DNA of 64,000 nucleotides from Paracoccus sp041927875 (GCF_041927875.1 NZ_JBHFHN010000001.1), one strand, 5' to 3'; counted from the stretch's first letter, positions 52,658-62,599 are shown. The notes: generated by a model not told the origin, from the letters alone. Translations and numbers: made by a program.

Positions 52658-53725
52658 GTGAGCAAGACCCTGGTTGAGGGCGGCGCGCCGCCCTCATTCC
52701 GTTCCGCCCGCAGGATGCGTCAGGCCCGCCAGATCGGCGGGGTTCTGGCCTCGCTTCTGCTGACCATGCTGGGGCTTTTGCTGGTGACCTTCGTCATTGG
52801 CCGGGTAATGCCGATCGACCCGGTGCTGAAGGTCGTGGGCGAACGCGCCACCCCCGAACAATATGAGGCCGCCCGCATCGCGATGGGCCTGGACAAGCCG
52901 ATCTGGCAGCAATTCGTCATCTATATCGGTGACGTGCTGCGCGGCGATTTCGGGCGCTCGATTTCCACCGGCCACATGGTGATGGACGACATCCGCCGGG
53001 TGTTTCCGGCGACCGTGGAACTGGCCACGCTGGGCACGCTGATCGGCGTCTGCGTGGGCGTGCCCTTGGGCGTGATCGCGGCGGCGCGGCAGGGCGGCTG
53101 GATCGACCAGATCGCCCGCGTGCTGGCGCTTGTCGGCTATTCGATGCCGATCTTCTGGCTGGGGCTGATGGGCCTTCTGGTGTTCTACGGCACGCTTGGC
53201 TGGGTCGGCGGGCCGGGGCGGCAGGGCATCCTGTATGACGGGATGATCCCCTCTGTCACCGGCATGATCCTGATCGACAGCCTGATTGCCGGCGATTGGG
53301 GCGCGTTCAAGGATGCGTTTTCCCATATCATCCTGCCCGCCAGCCTGCTTGGCTATTTCAGCCTGGCCTATATCAGCCGCATGACCCGCAGCTTCATGCT
53401 GGAACAACTGTCGGCGGAATATATCACCACCGCCCGCGTCAAGGGCCTGTCGGAAAGCCGCGTCGTCTGGGGCCATGCGCTGCGCAACATCGCGGTGCCG
53501 CTGATCACCGTGATCGCGCTGTCCTTCGGCTCGCTTCTGGAGGGATCGGTGCTGACCGAGATCATCTTTTCCTGGCCGGGCCTTGGGCAATACATCACCA
53601 AGGCGCTGCTGTCGGGCGACATGAACGCGGTGCTGGGTGGCACGGTCGTGGTGGGCACCTGCTTTGTGGCGCTGAACATGCTCTCTGATCTGCTGTATCG
53701 CGTGCTGGACCCGAGGGCGAAATGA
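52658..53725 (+). CDS. peptide/nickel-type ABC transporter permease (DppB/NikB-like)
   Basis: The 355-residue membrane protein has an N-terminal segment (about 23-48) and five further segments. It also has the EAA-like cytoplasmic loop (YITTARVKGLSESRVVWGHALRN) that contacts the ATPase. It begins with GTG three bases after the binding-protein stop. An insertion of about 30 residues near 185-215 makes it longer than DppB. The stop overlaps the next permease by four bases. Confidence 0.92.
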   Translation: MSKTLVEGGAPPSFRSARRMRQARQIGGVLASLLLTMLGLLLVTFVIGRVMPIDPVLKVVGERATPEQYEAARIAMGLDKPIWQQFVIYIGDVLRGDFGRSISTGHMVMDDIRRVFPATVELATLGTLIGVCVGVPLGVIAAARQGGWIDQIARVLALVGYSMPIFWLGLMGLLVFYGTLGWVGGPGRQGILYDGMIPSVTGMILIDSLIAGDWGAFKDAFSHIILPASLLGYFSLAYISRMTRSFMLEQLSAEYITTARVKGLSESRVVWGHALRNIAVPLITVIALSFGSLLEGSVLTEIIFSWPGLGQYITKALLSGDMNAVLGGTVVVGTCFVALNMLSDLLYRVLDPRAK

Positions 53726-54633
53726 CCACCATGACCCGCCGCGAGTGGCTTTTGACCGATGCGCCCCAGACCCGTGCCCAGGCCCGGCTGGGGGCGCTCT
53801 ATCAGGGCTGGCTGACCTTCCGGTCGAACCATCTGGCGATGGTCGGGCTGGTGATCCTGGCCCTGCTGATCGGCATGGCGATTTTCGCGCCATGGGTCGC
53901 GCCGCATAACCCGGTGGCGCAGAACCTGGCCGACCGGCTGCTGCCGCCGGGAACCGCCGGGCATTGGCTGGGCACCGACAGCCTGGGCCGCGATATCCTG
54001 TCGCGCATCATCTATGGCAGCCGCGTCACGTTGTTCATCGTCGGCACCGTGGCCTTGGTCGCACCCGTCATCGGGCTGATGATCGGCACGATCGCGGGCT
54101 ATGCCGGGGGCTGGGTCGATCAGGTGCTGATGCGCATCACCGACATCTTCCTCGCCTTTCCGAAACTGGTGCTGGCGCTTGCCTTTGTCGCGGCGCTTGG
54201 GCCGGGGATCGGCAATGCCGTGCTGGCCCTGGCGCTGACGGCCTGGCCGCCCTATGCGCGCCTGGCCCGGGCCGAGACTCTGACCATCCGCAATGCCGAT
54301 TACATCGCCGCCGCGCGCCTGCAAGGGGCGGGGCCGGTGCGGCTGGTGGTCGGGCATATTTGGCCGCTGTGCATCAGCTCGCTGATCGTGCGGGTGGCGC
54401 TGGACATGGCGGGGATCATCCTGTCGGCGGCGGGGCTTGGCTTTCTGGGCCTTGGCGCGCAGCCGCCGATGCCGGAATGGGGGGCGATGATTTCCGACGG
54501 GCGGGCCTATATCCTTGACCACTGGTGGGTGGCGGCGATGCCGGGCCTTGCGATCTTCATCGTGTCGCTGGCCTTCAACCTGCTGGGCGACGGCTTGCGC
54601 GACGTGCTGGACCCGAAAGGCGCGAAGTCATGA
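53722..54633 (+). CDS. peptide/nickel-type ABC transporter permease (DppC/NikC-like)
   Basis: The 303-residue membrane protein has the N-terminal OppC-type cytoplasmic stretch, a first membrane segment (about 38-58), the periplasmic TDSLGRDILSRIIYGSRV motif, and the EAA loop ADYIAAARLQGAGPVRLVVGHIWP. It pairs with the upstream permease to form the channel. It overlaps both neighbours by four bases. Confidence 0.93.
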   Translation: MTTMTRREWLLTDAPQTRAQARLGALYQGWLTFRSNHLAMVGLVILALLIGMAIFAPWVAPHNPVAQNLADRLLPPGTAGHWLGTDSLGRDILSRIIYGSRVTLFIVGTVALVAPVIGLMIGTIAGYAGGWVDQVLMRITDIFLAFPKLVLALAFVAALGPGIGNAVLALALTAWPPYARLARAETLTIRNADYIAAARLQGAGPVRLVVGHIWPLCISSLIVRVALDMAGIILSAAGLGFLGLGAQPPMPEWGAMISDGRAYILDHWWVAAMPGLAIFIVSLAFNLLGDGLRDVLDPKGAKS

Positions 54634-55472
54634 CGCTGCTGTCGGTTGAAAACCTGAATGTCAGCTTTCCCACGCGGCAGGGCATCGCCCATGTCGTGCG
54701 CGGCGTCAGCTTTGATCTGGGCCGCGAACGGCTGGGGGTGGTGGGCGAATCCGGCTCGGGCAAGTCGATGACGGGGCGCGCGCTGCTGGGCCTTGTCCGC
54801 CCGCCGGGCCGCGTCAGCGCCGACCGCATGGCGCTTGGCGATACCGACCTGCGCAGCCTGTCCGAACGGCAGATGCGCGCGATCCGTGGCGGGCGCATCA
54901 GCATGGTCATGCAAGACCCCAAGTTCAGCCTGAACCCGGTGATGACGGTCGGCCAGCAGATCATGGAGGCTTACCGCCTGCACGCCGGGGGCGGTCGGGC
55001 CGCCGCCCGGCAAAAGGCGCTGGACATGCTGGCCGCCGTGCAGATCCGCGACCCCGAACGGGTCTTTGACGCCTACCCGCATGAGGTCTCGGGCGGGATG
55101 GGCCAACGCATCATGATCGCCATGATGCTGGCCCCCGACCCCGAAATCCTGATCGCGGATGAGCCGACAAGCGCGCTGGACGTCAGCGTCCGCACCGAGG
55201 TTCTGCGCATCATGGACCGGCTGGTCACCGATCGCGGCATGGGGCTGATCTTCGTCAGCCATGACCTGAACCTGGTGTCGCAATTCTGCGACCGGGTGCT
55301 GATCATGTATGCCGGCCGCATCGTCGAGACGCTGGACGCCAAGAACCTGCACGCCGCGCGCCACCCCTATAGCCAGGGGCTGCTGAACAGCCTGCCGCGC
55401 CTTGATCACCCGGTCGCGCGGCTGGCGACGCTGACCCGCGATCCTGCCTGGCGGGATGGTCCCCTTTCATGA
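54630..55472 (+). CDS. peptide/nickel-type ABC transporter ATP-binding protein (DppD/NikD-like)
   Basis: The 280-residue ATPase has Walker A GESGSGKSM (the usual final Thr/Ser is Met), Q-loop QDPKFSLNP, signature VSGGMGQRIMIAMML and Walker B ILIADEPTSALD. At 280 residues it is shorter than DppD/OppD (about 330) and lacks their C-terminal cysteine cluster, so it is nearer to NikD in size. The start overlaps the permease stop. Confidence 0.9.
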   Translation: MTLLSVENLNVSFPTRQGIAHVVRGVSFDLGRERLGVVGESGSGKSMTGRALLGLVRPPGRVSADRMALGDTDLRSLSERQMRAIRGGRISMVMQDPKFSLNPVMTVGQQIMEAYRLHAGGGRAAARQKALDMLAAVQIRDPERVFDAYPHEVSGGMGQRIMIAMMLAPDPEILIADEPTSALDVSVRTEVLRIMDRLVTDRGMGLIFVSHDLNLVSQFCDRVLIMYAGRIVETLDAKNLHAARHPYSQGLLNSLPRLDHPVARLATLTRDPAWRDGPLS

Positions 55473-55518
55473 ACCTTGCCCTTCTTTCTTGCACAAATAC
55501 GCATCAGGTCGCGCCATC

Positions 55519-56274
55519 ATGCTGAACGTCGATCATCTGGATGTCTGGTTCGGCCGGGATGAGGGCCGGGTTCTGGCCGTTCAGGACGCCACCTTTTCCG
55601 TCGCGCGGGGCGAAAGTTTCGGGCTGGTGGGCGAATCCGGTTCCGGCAAATCCACCATCCTGCGCGCCATTGCGGGCCTGATCGAGGGCTGGTCGGGCCA
55701 GATCACCGTCGACGGCCAGCCGGTCAGCGGCACGATCCGCGACCGCGCCTTTCACAAGACCGTGCAGATGGTCTTTCAAGACCCCTATGCCAGCCTGCAT
55801 CCGCGCCATTCGGTCGACCGGGTGCTGTCGGAAACCCTGCATCTGCAAGGGATGGGCGGGATCGACGCGCGCATCACCCGGCTTCTGGACGATGTCGGCC
55901 TGGGGCGCGGCTTCCGCTTTCGCTATCCGCATCAGCTGTCGGGCGGCCAGCGGCAGCGCGTGGCGATTGCCCGCGCGCTTGCCGCCGAACCGCGCCTTTT
56001 GCTGCTGGACGAACCGACCAGTGCGCTGGACGTCAGCGTCCAGGCCGAGATCCTGAACCTGCTGGCCGATCTGCGCGCCGAACATGGCATGACCTATGTG
56101 ATGGTCAGCCACGACCTTGCCGTGGTCGGGCATCTGTGCGATCGGTTGGCCGTCATGCGCGCCGGCCGCATTGCCGAGGTGATGACGGTTCAGGCCCTGC
56201 GCGCGGGCGGCGCGACCAGCCCCTATGCGCGCGATCTGATCGCCGCCAGTGCCGGTTACGACCGCACGGCCTAA
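55519..56274 (+). CDS. peptide/nickel-type ABC transporter ATP-binding protein (DppF/NikE-like)
   Basis: The 251-residue ATPase has Walker A GESGSGKST, Q-loop FQDPYASLHPR, signature LSGGQRQRVAIARAL and Walker B LLLDEPTSALD. Like its partner it is shorter than DppF. The start MLNVDHL at 55519 is chosen because the ATPase fold begins there; the open frame extends back to 55456 over the end of the previous gene. It ends the operon. Confidence 0.9.
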   Translation: MLNVDHLDVWFGRDEGRVLAVQDATFSVARGESFGLVGESGSGKSTILRAIAGLIEGWSGQITVDGQPVSGTIRDRAFHKTVQMVFQDPYASLHPRHSVDRVLSETLHLQGMGGIDARITRLLDDVGLGRGFRFRYPHQLSGGQRQRVAIARALAAEPRLLLLDEPTSALDVSVQAEILNLLADLRAEHGMTYVMVSHDLAVVGHLCDRLAVMRAGRIAEVMTVQALRAGGATSPYARDLIAASAGYDRTA

Positions 56275-56292
56275 CCGCGCGGAACGCGCCGC

Positions 56293-56760
56293 TTAGCCGC
56301 GCGGAACGCGCAGGGGCCGCCCCTCGAAGATGGTTTCCATCGAAAACACGCCGGTCACGCGCTCAAGGTCCATGTCCTCGATCAGCGCCTTGTAGCAGCG
56401 GTCATAGCCCGCCATCGATGTGGTGACCGCCACCGCCATGTAATCCCATTCGCCGCCGATGCGGTGGAAGGCCACGATTTCGGGGATCGATTCCACCCGC
56501 GCCCGGAACCGCCGCGCCCAGGCGTCGTCATGGTGGCGGGTGCGGATCATGATGAAGACGGTCAGGTCCAGCCCAAGGGCGGCAGCGTCGATCACCGCCC
56601 GGCTGCCGCGCAGAACGCCAGCCTCGGTCAGCCGTTGCAGCCGCCGCCAGCAGGCATTCTGCGACAGCCCCACCCGTTCGGCCAGATCGCGCTGCGACAG
56701 ACTGGCATCGGCCTGAAGCGCAGCGATCAGCTTTGTGTCAATATCGTCCATTTCTGCCAT
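56293..56760 (-). CDS. Lrp/AsnC-family transcriptional regulator
   Basis: The 155-residue protein has the N-terminal helix-turn-helix (about 6-50, LIAALQADASLSQRDLAERVGLSQNACWRRLQRL) and the C-terminal RAM ligand domain (about 65-145). Such proteins sense amino acids. It is divergent from the class V aminotransferase, its likely target. ATGs at 56760, 56751 and 56814 are possible; the family N-terminus fits 56760 or 56751 best. Confidence 0.92.
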   Translation of the reverse strand: MAEMDDIDTKLIAALQADASLSQRDLAERVGLSQNACWRRLQRLTEAGVLRGSRAVIDAAALGLDLTVFIMIRTRHHDDAWARRFRARVESIPEIVAFHRIGGEWDYMAVAVTTSMAGYDRCYKALIEDMDLERVTGVFSMETIFEGRPLRVPRG

Positions 56761-56862
56761 CAAATCGTGATGATGACCCAATATCGCCCCATCATACGGT
56801 GAAATAAAGATCATTTTTGCCGCAACCGTGGGTCATCCTGCCGCGATCTTCAGGGGGATCAT

Positions 56863-58269
56863 ATGACCGACGCTTTCGCCCGCTTTCGCGCCAGCCTGCC
56901 GCGCCCCGACCAGATCCATGACGGGCTGATCGGCCGCGACGCGGTGATCGAGGGGCCGTTCGGGCCGCGCCCGATGATCTATGCCGATTACATCGCCTCG
57001 GGTCGCGCGCATGAGGCGGTGGAACGCTTTGTCATGACCGAGGTGCTGCCGTGGTATGCCAACAGCCATACCGAGGCCAGCCATTGCGGCGGCACCATGA
57101 CCCGCCTGCGCCGCGCCGCCCGCGCCGAGGTGCTGGCGGCGGTTGGCGGCGACGCTGATCACGCCGCGATCTTTTGCGGGGCAGGGGCGACGGCGGGGAT
57201 CAACAAGCTGGTCGGGCTGTGGCGTGTCGGCCCCGGCGCGACGGTGCTGATCGGCCCCTATGAGCATCATTCCAACATTCTGCCCTGGCGCGAAAGCGGC
57301 GCCCGCGTGATCGAGATTGCCGAAGACCCGGTGACGGGTGGTCCCTGCCGTGCCGCGCTTGAGGCCGCGCTTGGTGCCGCCGAAGGCCCGCTGATCGGCG
57401 CGTTCTCGGTGGCCTCGAATGTCACCGGCATCCTGTCGGATGTCGCGGGGATCACCGCGCGGCTGAAGGCGGCGGGGGCGCGGGTGGTCTGGGATTATGC
57501 CGGCGGCGGCCCCTATCTGCCGATCGACATGGGGCAGGGGATGGATGCCATCGTGCTGTCGCCGCACAAGTTCATCGGCGGGCCGGGGGCCTCGGGGCTG
57601 CTGGTGATGCGCCGCGACAGCGTGTTGGCCGACCGCCCGACCACGCCCGGCGGCGGCACTGTGCGGTTCGTGAACGCCGAGGGGCAGGATTACGCCAACG
57701 CCCTGGAATCGCGCGAGGAATCGGGAACGCCCAATGTCATCGGCGACATCCGCGCGGCGCTTGCGCTGATCCTGAAAGGCGCGGTGGGGTGCGATCATAT
57801 CGCGGCGCGCAATGCCGAACGCTGGGCCTTGGCGCGCGATCTGCTGGCGGCAGTGCCGGGGATCGAGCTGCTGGGCAACCGCGCCTGCGCCCGGCTGCCG
57901 ATCCTGTCCTTCCGGCTACGCGACGGGAAGGGCGGCTTCGTGCATCAGCAACTGGCCACCCGGATGCTGTCGGATCTTTACGGCATCCAGGCGCGGGGCG
58001 GTTGCGCCTGCGCGGGGCCTTATGTCCACCGCCTGCTGGCGATTTCCGACGACCAGTCGGCGCGGATGCGGCAGGCGATCCTTGCGGGGGCCGAACTGGA
58101 AAAGCCCGGTTTCGTGCGCCTGTCGCTGTGCTGGGCCGCGCCCGACAGCGAGGTCACGGCGATCCTGGCCTCGCTGGCCGATCTGGCCGCACGCGCGCCG
58201 GGGCTGGCGGGCGATTACGCCGTCGATCCCGCGCGCGCCATCTTCACCCCGCGCGATGAGGCGGCCTAG
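56863..58269 (+). CDS. class V aminotransferase-fold PLP enzyme (cysteine desulfurase-like)
   Basis: The 468-residue protein has the fold type I PLP site with Lys236 (SPHKFIGG) and an Asp in VVWDYAGGGPYLPIDM. Near the end, RGGCACAGPYVH has Cys381 and Cys383 where cysteine desulfurases have their active Cys. It may act on cysteine or a related amino acid; its real substrate is unknown. It is preceded by a divergent Lrp regulator and ends against the RND pump, stops overlapping by four bases. Confidence 0.82.
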   Translation: MTDAFARFRASLPRPDQIHDGLIGRDAVIEGPFGPRPMIYADYIASGRAHEAVERFVMTEVLPWYANSHTEASHCGGTMTRLRRAARAEVLAAVGGDADHAAIFCGAGATAGINKLVGLWRVGPGATVLIGPYEHHSNILPWRESGARVIEIAEDPVTGGPCRAALEAALGAAEGPLIGAFSVASNVTGILSDVAGITARLKAAGARVVWDYAGGGPYLPIDMGQGMDAIVLSPHKFIGGPGASGLLVMRRDSVLADRPTTPGGGTVRFVNAEGQDYANALESREESGTPNVIGDIRAALALILKGAVGCDHIAARNAERWALARDLLAAVPGIELLGNRACARLPILSFRLRDGKGGFVHQQLATRMLSDLYGIQARGGCACAGPYVHRLLAISDDQSARMRQAILAGAELEKPGFVRLSLCWAAPDSEVTAILASLADLAARAPGLAGDYAVDPARAIFTPRDEAA

Positions 58270-61200
58270 GCCGCCTCACTGTTGCCATGCGCGGTCGGGT
58301 CGGGTTCCTCGGGCGGGGGGGCGTTGTCGCGGGGCGAGATCAGCGTATAGACCGTCGGCACCACGAACAGCGTGAACAGCGTGCCCACGGTGATCCCCGA
58401 AAAGATCACCAGACCCATCGCAAACCGCGCCGCCGCCCCCGCGCCATCGGCGGTCATCAGCGGCACTACGCCAACGGCGGTCGCGATGGTCGTCATCAGG
58501 ATCGGGCGCAGCCGCAGCCGCGCGGCGCGCACCATCGCCGCCTCGCGCGTCATCCCCAGATCGCGGCGCTGCTGGTTGGCGAACTCGACCAGCAGGATGC
58601 CGTGTTTGGTGATGATCCCGATCAGCGCGATCATCCCGATCTGGGTATAGATGTTCAGCGACCCCAGCCCGACGTTCAGCGGTGCAATCACGCCGAAGAT
58701 CGCCAGCGGCACCGACATCAGGATGATGAACGGGTCGCGGAAACTTTCGAATTGCGCCGCCAGCACCAGATAAATCACCAGCAGCGCCAGCACGAAGGCG
58801 GTGACGATGCCCGCGCCCTCGGACTTTTCGGTGCGCGACTGGCCGGAATAGTCGATGAAGAAGCCATCGGGCAGCAGCGGGCGGGCGATCTCCTCGATCT
58901 GGGCCAGACCGTCGCCGGTGGTCACGCCGGGGATCGGCAGCGCCGAGATGGTGGCCGCGTTCAACTGGTTGAATTGTTCGATATTGGCCGCGGCGACGCC
59001 GGTGGTGACGCTGGTCACCGCTGAGAGCGGCACCATTTCCCCGGTCAGCGACCGCAGCCGGAAATCCCCCAGCCGCTCGGGGTTGTCGCGATATTCCGCC
59101 GGCACCTGCATGATGATGTCATAGCTGTTGGAATCGCGGTCGAACTGGCCGATCGCGCCGCCGCCGACCAGCAGCGACAGCGTGGCGCCGATCTGGCTGG
59201 CGGGAATGTTCAGCGCCGCCGCGCGGTCGCGGTCGATGGTCAGCACCACCTGCGTCGTGTCGAAGGACAGCGAGTTCTGCACCACGATAAAGCGCCCGCT
59301 CTCCTGCGCCTTCTGCCGGATTTCCTCGGCCACTTCATAGACTTGCGATGCGGGACCGGTGGACTGGATGACCATGGTGATCGGCAGGCCGCCGCCCGCG
59401 CCGGGCAGCGAGGGCGGCGCAAAGACAAAGGCCTGCATCCCCGCCAACGGCGCGATCCGGCCTTGCAGATCGGCCTGGACCTCTTGCTGGCTGCGCTCGC
59501 GATCGGCCCAATCCGTCAGCGCCCACAGCGCGAAACCCGAATTGGTGCCGCCACCGAAACCCACGACCGAGAAGCTGGCGTCGACCTCGGGCAGGCCGCT
59601 GGTCAGCTCGTTGATCTGATCGACGTAACGGCGGGTGTAATCGGTGGTCGCATAGGACGGCCCGTTGATGATCGCCAGCAGCGCACCGCTATCTTCCTCG
59701 GGGGCCAGTTCGGTCGAGGTTTTCATGAACAGATAGCCGGTCACACCCATCAGCACGACCATGATCATCACCGTGATCGGGCGATAGGACAGCGAACCCT
59801 CGACGCGGCGACCATACCAGCCCTCAAGCCGCAGGAAGTTGCGGTCGACCCATTGCTGGAACCGCGAATGCCCGCCCGAGGTCAGGATCCGCGCCGACAT
59901 CATCGGCGAGACGGTCAGCGCGACCACGCCCGACAGGAACACCGCCCCGGCCAGCGTCACGGCGAATTCGCGGAACAACTGCCCGGTCAGCCCGCCGGTG
60001 AAGAACAGCGGCATGAACACCGCCACCAGCGTCAGCGAGGTGGCGATGATCGGGCTGACCAGTTCCTTCATCGACCGGAACGTGGCCTGCATCGGGGTCA
60101 TGCCGTCATCGACATGGCGTTGGACGTTTTCGACGACGACGATGGCGTCATCGACCACGATGCCGATGGCCAGCACCAGGGCCAGCAGCGTCAGCAGGTT
60201 GATCGAATAGCCCATGACGAACAGCAAAAACAGCGTGCCGACCAGCGACAGCGGGATCGCCGCGACCGGCATGGCCACCGACCGCAGCGAGCCCATGAAC
60301 AGCAAGATCACCACCGACACGATCAGCGTCGCCTCGACGATGGTGCGCAACACCTCGCGGATCGAGGCCGAGATCTGCTCGGTCGCGTCATACATCAGCG
60401 TGATCTGCATCCCGTCGGGCAGGCTGGACTGGATCGCGGGCAACGCGGCGCGGACATTGGCGGCGGTGTCCAGCGGGTTCGCGCCCGGCGTCGGGAACAC
60501 GCCCAGAAAGGTGCCGCGCTCGCCGTTGAACTCGACGATCATGTCGGTGTTGGCGGCGGCCAGTTCGATGCGGGCCACGTCGCGCAGCCGCACCACATCG
60601 TCGCCCTGACCCGATATCGGCAGCGCGCCGAAGGCCTCGGGGGTTTGCAACGTCGATTGCAGCGTGATCGGATAGGCGGTCAGCGCGCCCTCGGTCTTGC
60701 CCGGCGCCGACAGGAAGTTCGCGGCATTGATCGAGGCCATCACCTCGGCCGCGGTCAGCCCGCGCCCGGCCAGTTTCAACGGGTCGATCCACACGCGCAT
60801 GGCGTAATTCGCCGCGCCCATGATCTGCACCTCGGCCACGCCATCGATGGTGGACATCCGCGGCCGGATCACCCGTTCGATATATTCGGTGATCTGTTCG
60901 GGGGTCATGTTGGGGTTTTGCAGCGCCAGATACATGGTGGCGAACTGCATCCCCGTGCCCTTGACGATGGTCGGATCCTGCGCGTCCTGCGGCAGGCGGG
61001 ATCGGACCTCTTGCACCTTCGACATGACTTCGGTCAGCGCGGTGTCGGGATCGGCCCCCAGCCGCATATGCACCGACACGACCGAGGCCGAGGGCCGCGA
61101 CTGGGTGGACACATAATCCACACCTTCGGCGGTCGAGACCGCGCCCGAAATCGGCGAGGTGACAAAGCCCTGGATCAGGTCGGCGGCAGCACCGGGATAG

Positions 61201-61349
61201 ATCGTCGTCACGGTGATGACCGATTCATCCACCTTGGGATATTGGCGGATCTGCAGGCTGGTGACGCCCATCAGCCCCAGCAGCATCAGGATCAGCCCGA
61301 AGACCGTGGTCAGCACCGGGCGCTTGATGAAGATGTCCGACAGGCTCAT
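58266..61349 (-). CDS. RND efflux transporter, HAE1 family (AcrB-like)
   Basis: The 1027-residue inner-membrane pump has the AcrB layout: first membrane segment (about 10-30), a periplasmic domain, segments 2-7 (about 335-540), a second periplasmic domain, and segments 8-12 near the end. The proton-relay pair is visible as Asp-Asp in AIGIVVDDAIVVVENVQRH. The N-terminus MSLSDIFIKRPVLTTVFG is typical. It overlaps the adaptor gene by four bases. No outer-membrane channel gene is adjacent, so it may share one. Confidence 0.95.
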   Translation of the reverse strand: MSLSDIFIKRPVLTTVFGLILMLLGLMGVTSLQIRQYPKVDESVITVTTIYPGAAADLIQGFVTSPISGAVSTAEGVDYVSTQSRPSASVVSVHMRLGADPDTALTEVMSKVQEVRSRLPQDAQDPTIVKGTGMQFATMYLALQNPNMTPEQITEYIERVIRPRMSTIDGVAEVQIMGAANYAMRVWIDPLKLAGRGLTAAEVMASINAANFLSAPGKTEGALTAYPITLQSTLQTPEAFGALPISGQGDDVVRLRDVARIELAAANTDMIVEFNGERGTFLGVFPTPGANPLDTAANVRAALPAIQSSLPDGMQITLMYDATEQISASIREVLRTIVEATLIVSVVILLFMGSLRSVAMPVAAIPLSLVGTLFLLFVMGYSINLLTLLALVLAIGIVVDDAIVVVENVQRHVDDGMTPMQATFRSMKELVSPIIATSLTLVAVFMPLFFTGGLTGQLFREFAVTLAGAVFLSGVVALTVSPMMSARILTSGGHSRFQQWVDRNFLRLEGWYGRRVEGSLSYRPITVMIMVVLMGVTGYLFMKTSTELAPEEDSGALLAIINGPSYATTDYTRRYVDQINELTSGLPEVDASFSVVGFGGGTNSGFALWALTDWADRERSQQEVQADLQGRIAPLAGMQAFVFAPPSLPGAGGGLPITMVIQSTGPASQVYEVAEEIRQKAQESGRFIVVQNSLSFDTTQVVLTIDRDRAAALNIPASQIGATLSLLVGGGAIGQFDRDSNSYDIIMQVPAEYRDNPERLGDFRLRSLTGEMVPLSAVTSVTTGVAAANIEQFNQLNAATISALPIPGVTTGDGLAQIEEIARPLLPDGFFIDYSGQSRTEKSEGAGIVTAFVLALLVIYLVLAAQFESFRDPFIILMSVPLAIFGVIAPLNVGLGSLNIYTQIGMIALIGIITKHGILLVEFANQQRRDLGMTREAAMVRAARLRLRPILMTTIATAVGVVPLMTADGAGAAARFAMGLVIFSGITVGTLFTLFVVPTVYTLISPRDNAPPPEEPDPTAHGNSEAA

Positions 61350-62599
61350 GGGGTGGTGGCCTTTTCGGCTGCGGGGGCGGCTTTGGTGTCGGTATCGATC
61401 GCGGGGGCGGTGTCAGTGGCGTCCTCGGGCGCGGCCTCGGTGGTGCCGCCGGGCGCGGTCGCGGGCTCCGTCGCGGGCGGCGGGGTCTGGCCCTGGCCGT
61501 CCGGCGTCACGGTATTGTCGATGCGCACCGGCGCGCCGTTCGACAGCCGGTTCTGGCCGCCGGTGATGATGATGTCGCCGGGCTTAAGCGCGGTTCCGGT
61601 GATCTCGACCAGACCCGCGGCGCGGCGACCGGGCGTCACAAACACCTGCCGGGCCTCCAGCTTGGGCTGGCCCTGATCGTCCTTTTCGCCGCTGTCGCGC
61701 ACCGCATAGACATAATCGCCGTAAAGGCTGGATAGCACGGCGGTCTGGGGCAGGGCGATCGCGCCATCCTCGACCGGCAGCGACAGGGTGATGCGCACGA
61801 ATTGCCCCGGCGTCAGCGCGCCTTCGGTGCCCGAAATCGTGCCGCGCAGCGCGACCATGCGGCTGGCGGCATCGACGCGCGGGTCGATGCCCGTCACCTC
61901 GCCGGGATAGCTGTCGCCGCCGCCGTCCAGTTCGACCGACAGCTTCTGGCCGATGGCCAGATGCGGCAGTTCCTGTTCCGGCAGGCTGAAATCGACGCGC
62001 ATCTGTTCCAGATCCTGAAGCGTGGCGATCACCTGACCGGGCGTCACATAGCTGCCCGGATCGATGCGCGGCAGGCCGATGGTGCCACCAAAGGGTGCGG
62101 TCAGGCGCCGGGTCGACAGGCTGACCTCGGCGCGGGCCACGGCGGCCTCGGCGCTGCGCAGATTGGCATCCGCGCCCTCAAGATTGGCGTCCGAGGTCAC
62201 GCCGCGCCGTTGCAGCGCGCGGGCGCGGTCCAGCGCGGTGCGCGCCACCTCAAGCTGGCTTTTGGCCGATTGCACATCGGCCTCTTGCGTGACGTCATCC
62301 AGCCGCACCAGCAGATCGCCCTGGGCAACCTTCTGGTTGGCCGCAAAGGCGATCTCGCGCACAAGGCCGGGCGCCTCGACCGTCAGATCGATGCCCTGCG
62401 CCGCATTGACCGTGCCGATCGCGCTGATCCCCGGCTGCCAGGTGGTCGGCTGCACCGTGACCGTCGTCACCGGCATCACCTGCACCGGCAGATTGGCGAA
62501 GATCTGCCGGATCATGTTGTCGCGGAACAGGTTGAAGCCGATCAGGCCACCACCGATCAGGATCAGGGCCACAAGGGCAATGATAAGACGTTTGATCAC
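61346..62599 (-). CDS. RND efflux periplasmic adaptor (MexE/AcrA-like)
   Basis: The 417-residue protein has an N-terminal membrane segment (about 5-24), a lipoyl domain in two halves, a helical hairpin (about 88-150), a beta-barrel, a membrane-proximal domain and an acidic, Ala/Thr/Pro-rich tail of about 55 residues. The GTG at 62599 is chosen since AGGAG lies seven bases upstream; the frame is open to an ATG at 62662, but that would put 21 residues before the membrane segment. It is cotranscribed with the pump. Confidence 0.9.
   Translation of the reverse strand: MIKRLIIALVALILIGGGLIGFNLFRDNMIRQIFANLPVQVMPVTTVTVQPTTWQPGISAIGTVNAAQGIDLTVEAPGLVREIAFAANQKVAQGDLLVRLDDVTQEADVQSAKSQLEVARTALDRARALQRRGVTSDANLEGADANLRSAEAAVARAEVSLSTRRLTAPFGGTIGLPRIDPGSYVTPGQVIATLQDLEQMRVDFSLPEQELPHLAIGQKLSVELDGGGDSYPGEVTGIDPRVDAASRMVALRGTISGTEGALTPGQFVRITLSLPVEDGAIALPQTAVLSSLYGDYVYAVRDSGEKDDQGQPKLEARQVFVTPGRRAAGLVEITGTALKPGDIIITGGQNRLSNGAPVRIDNTVTPDGQGQTPPPATEPATAPGGTTEAAPEDATDTAPAIDTDTKAAPAAEKATTP

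Noticed and set aside
59343..61676. Long open frame antisense to the RND pump
   Set aside because: Shadow of a certain gene; His/Arg/Gln-rich composition typical of antisense translation.
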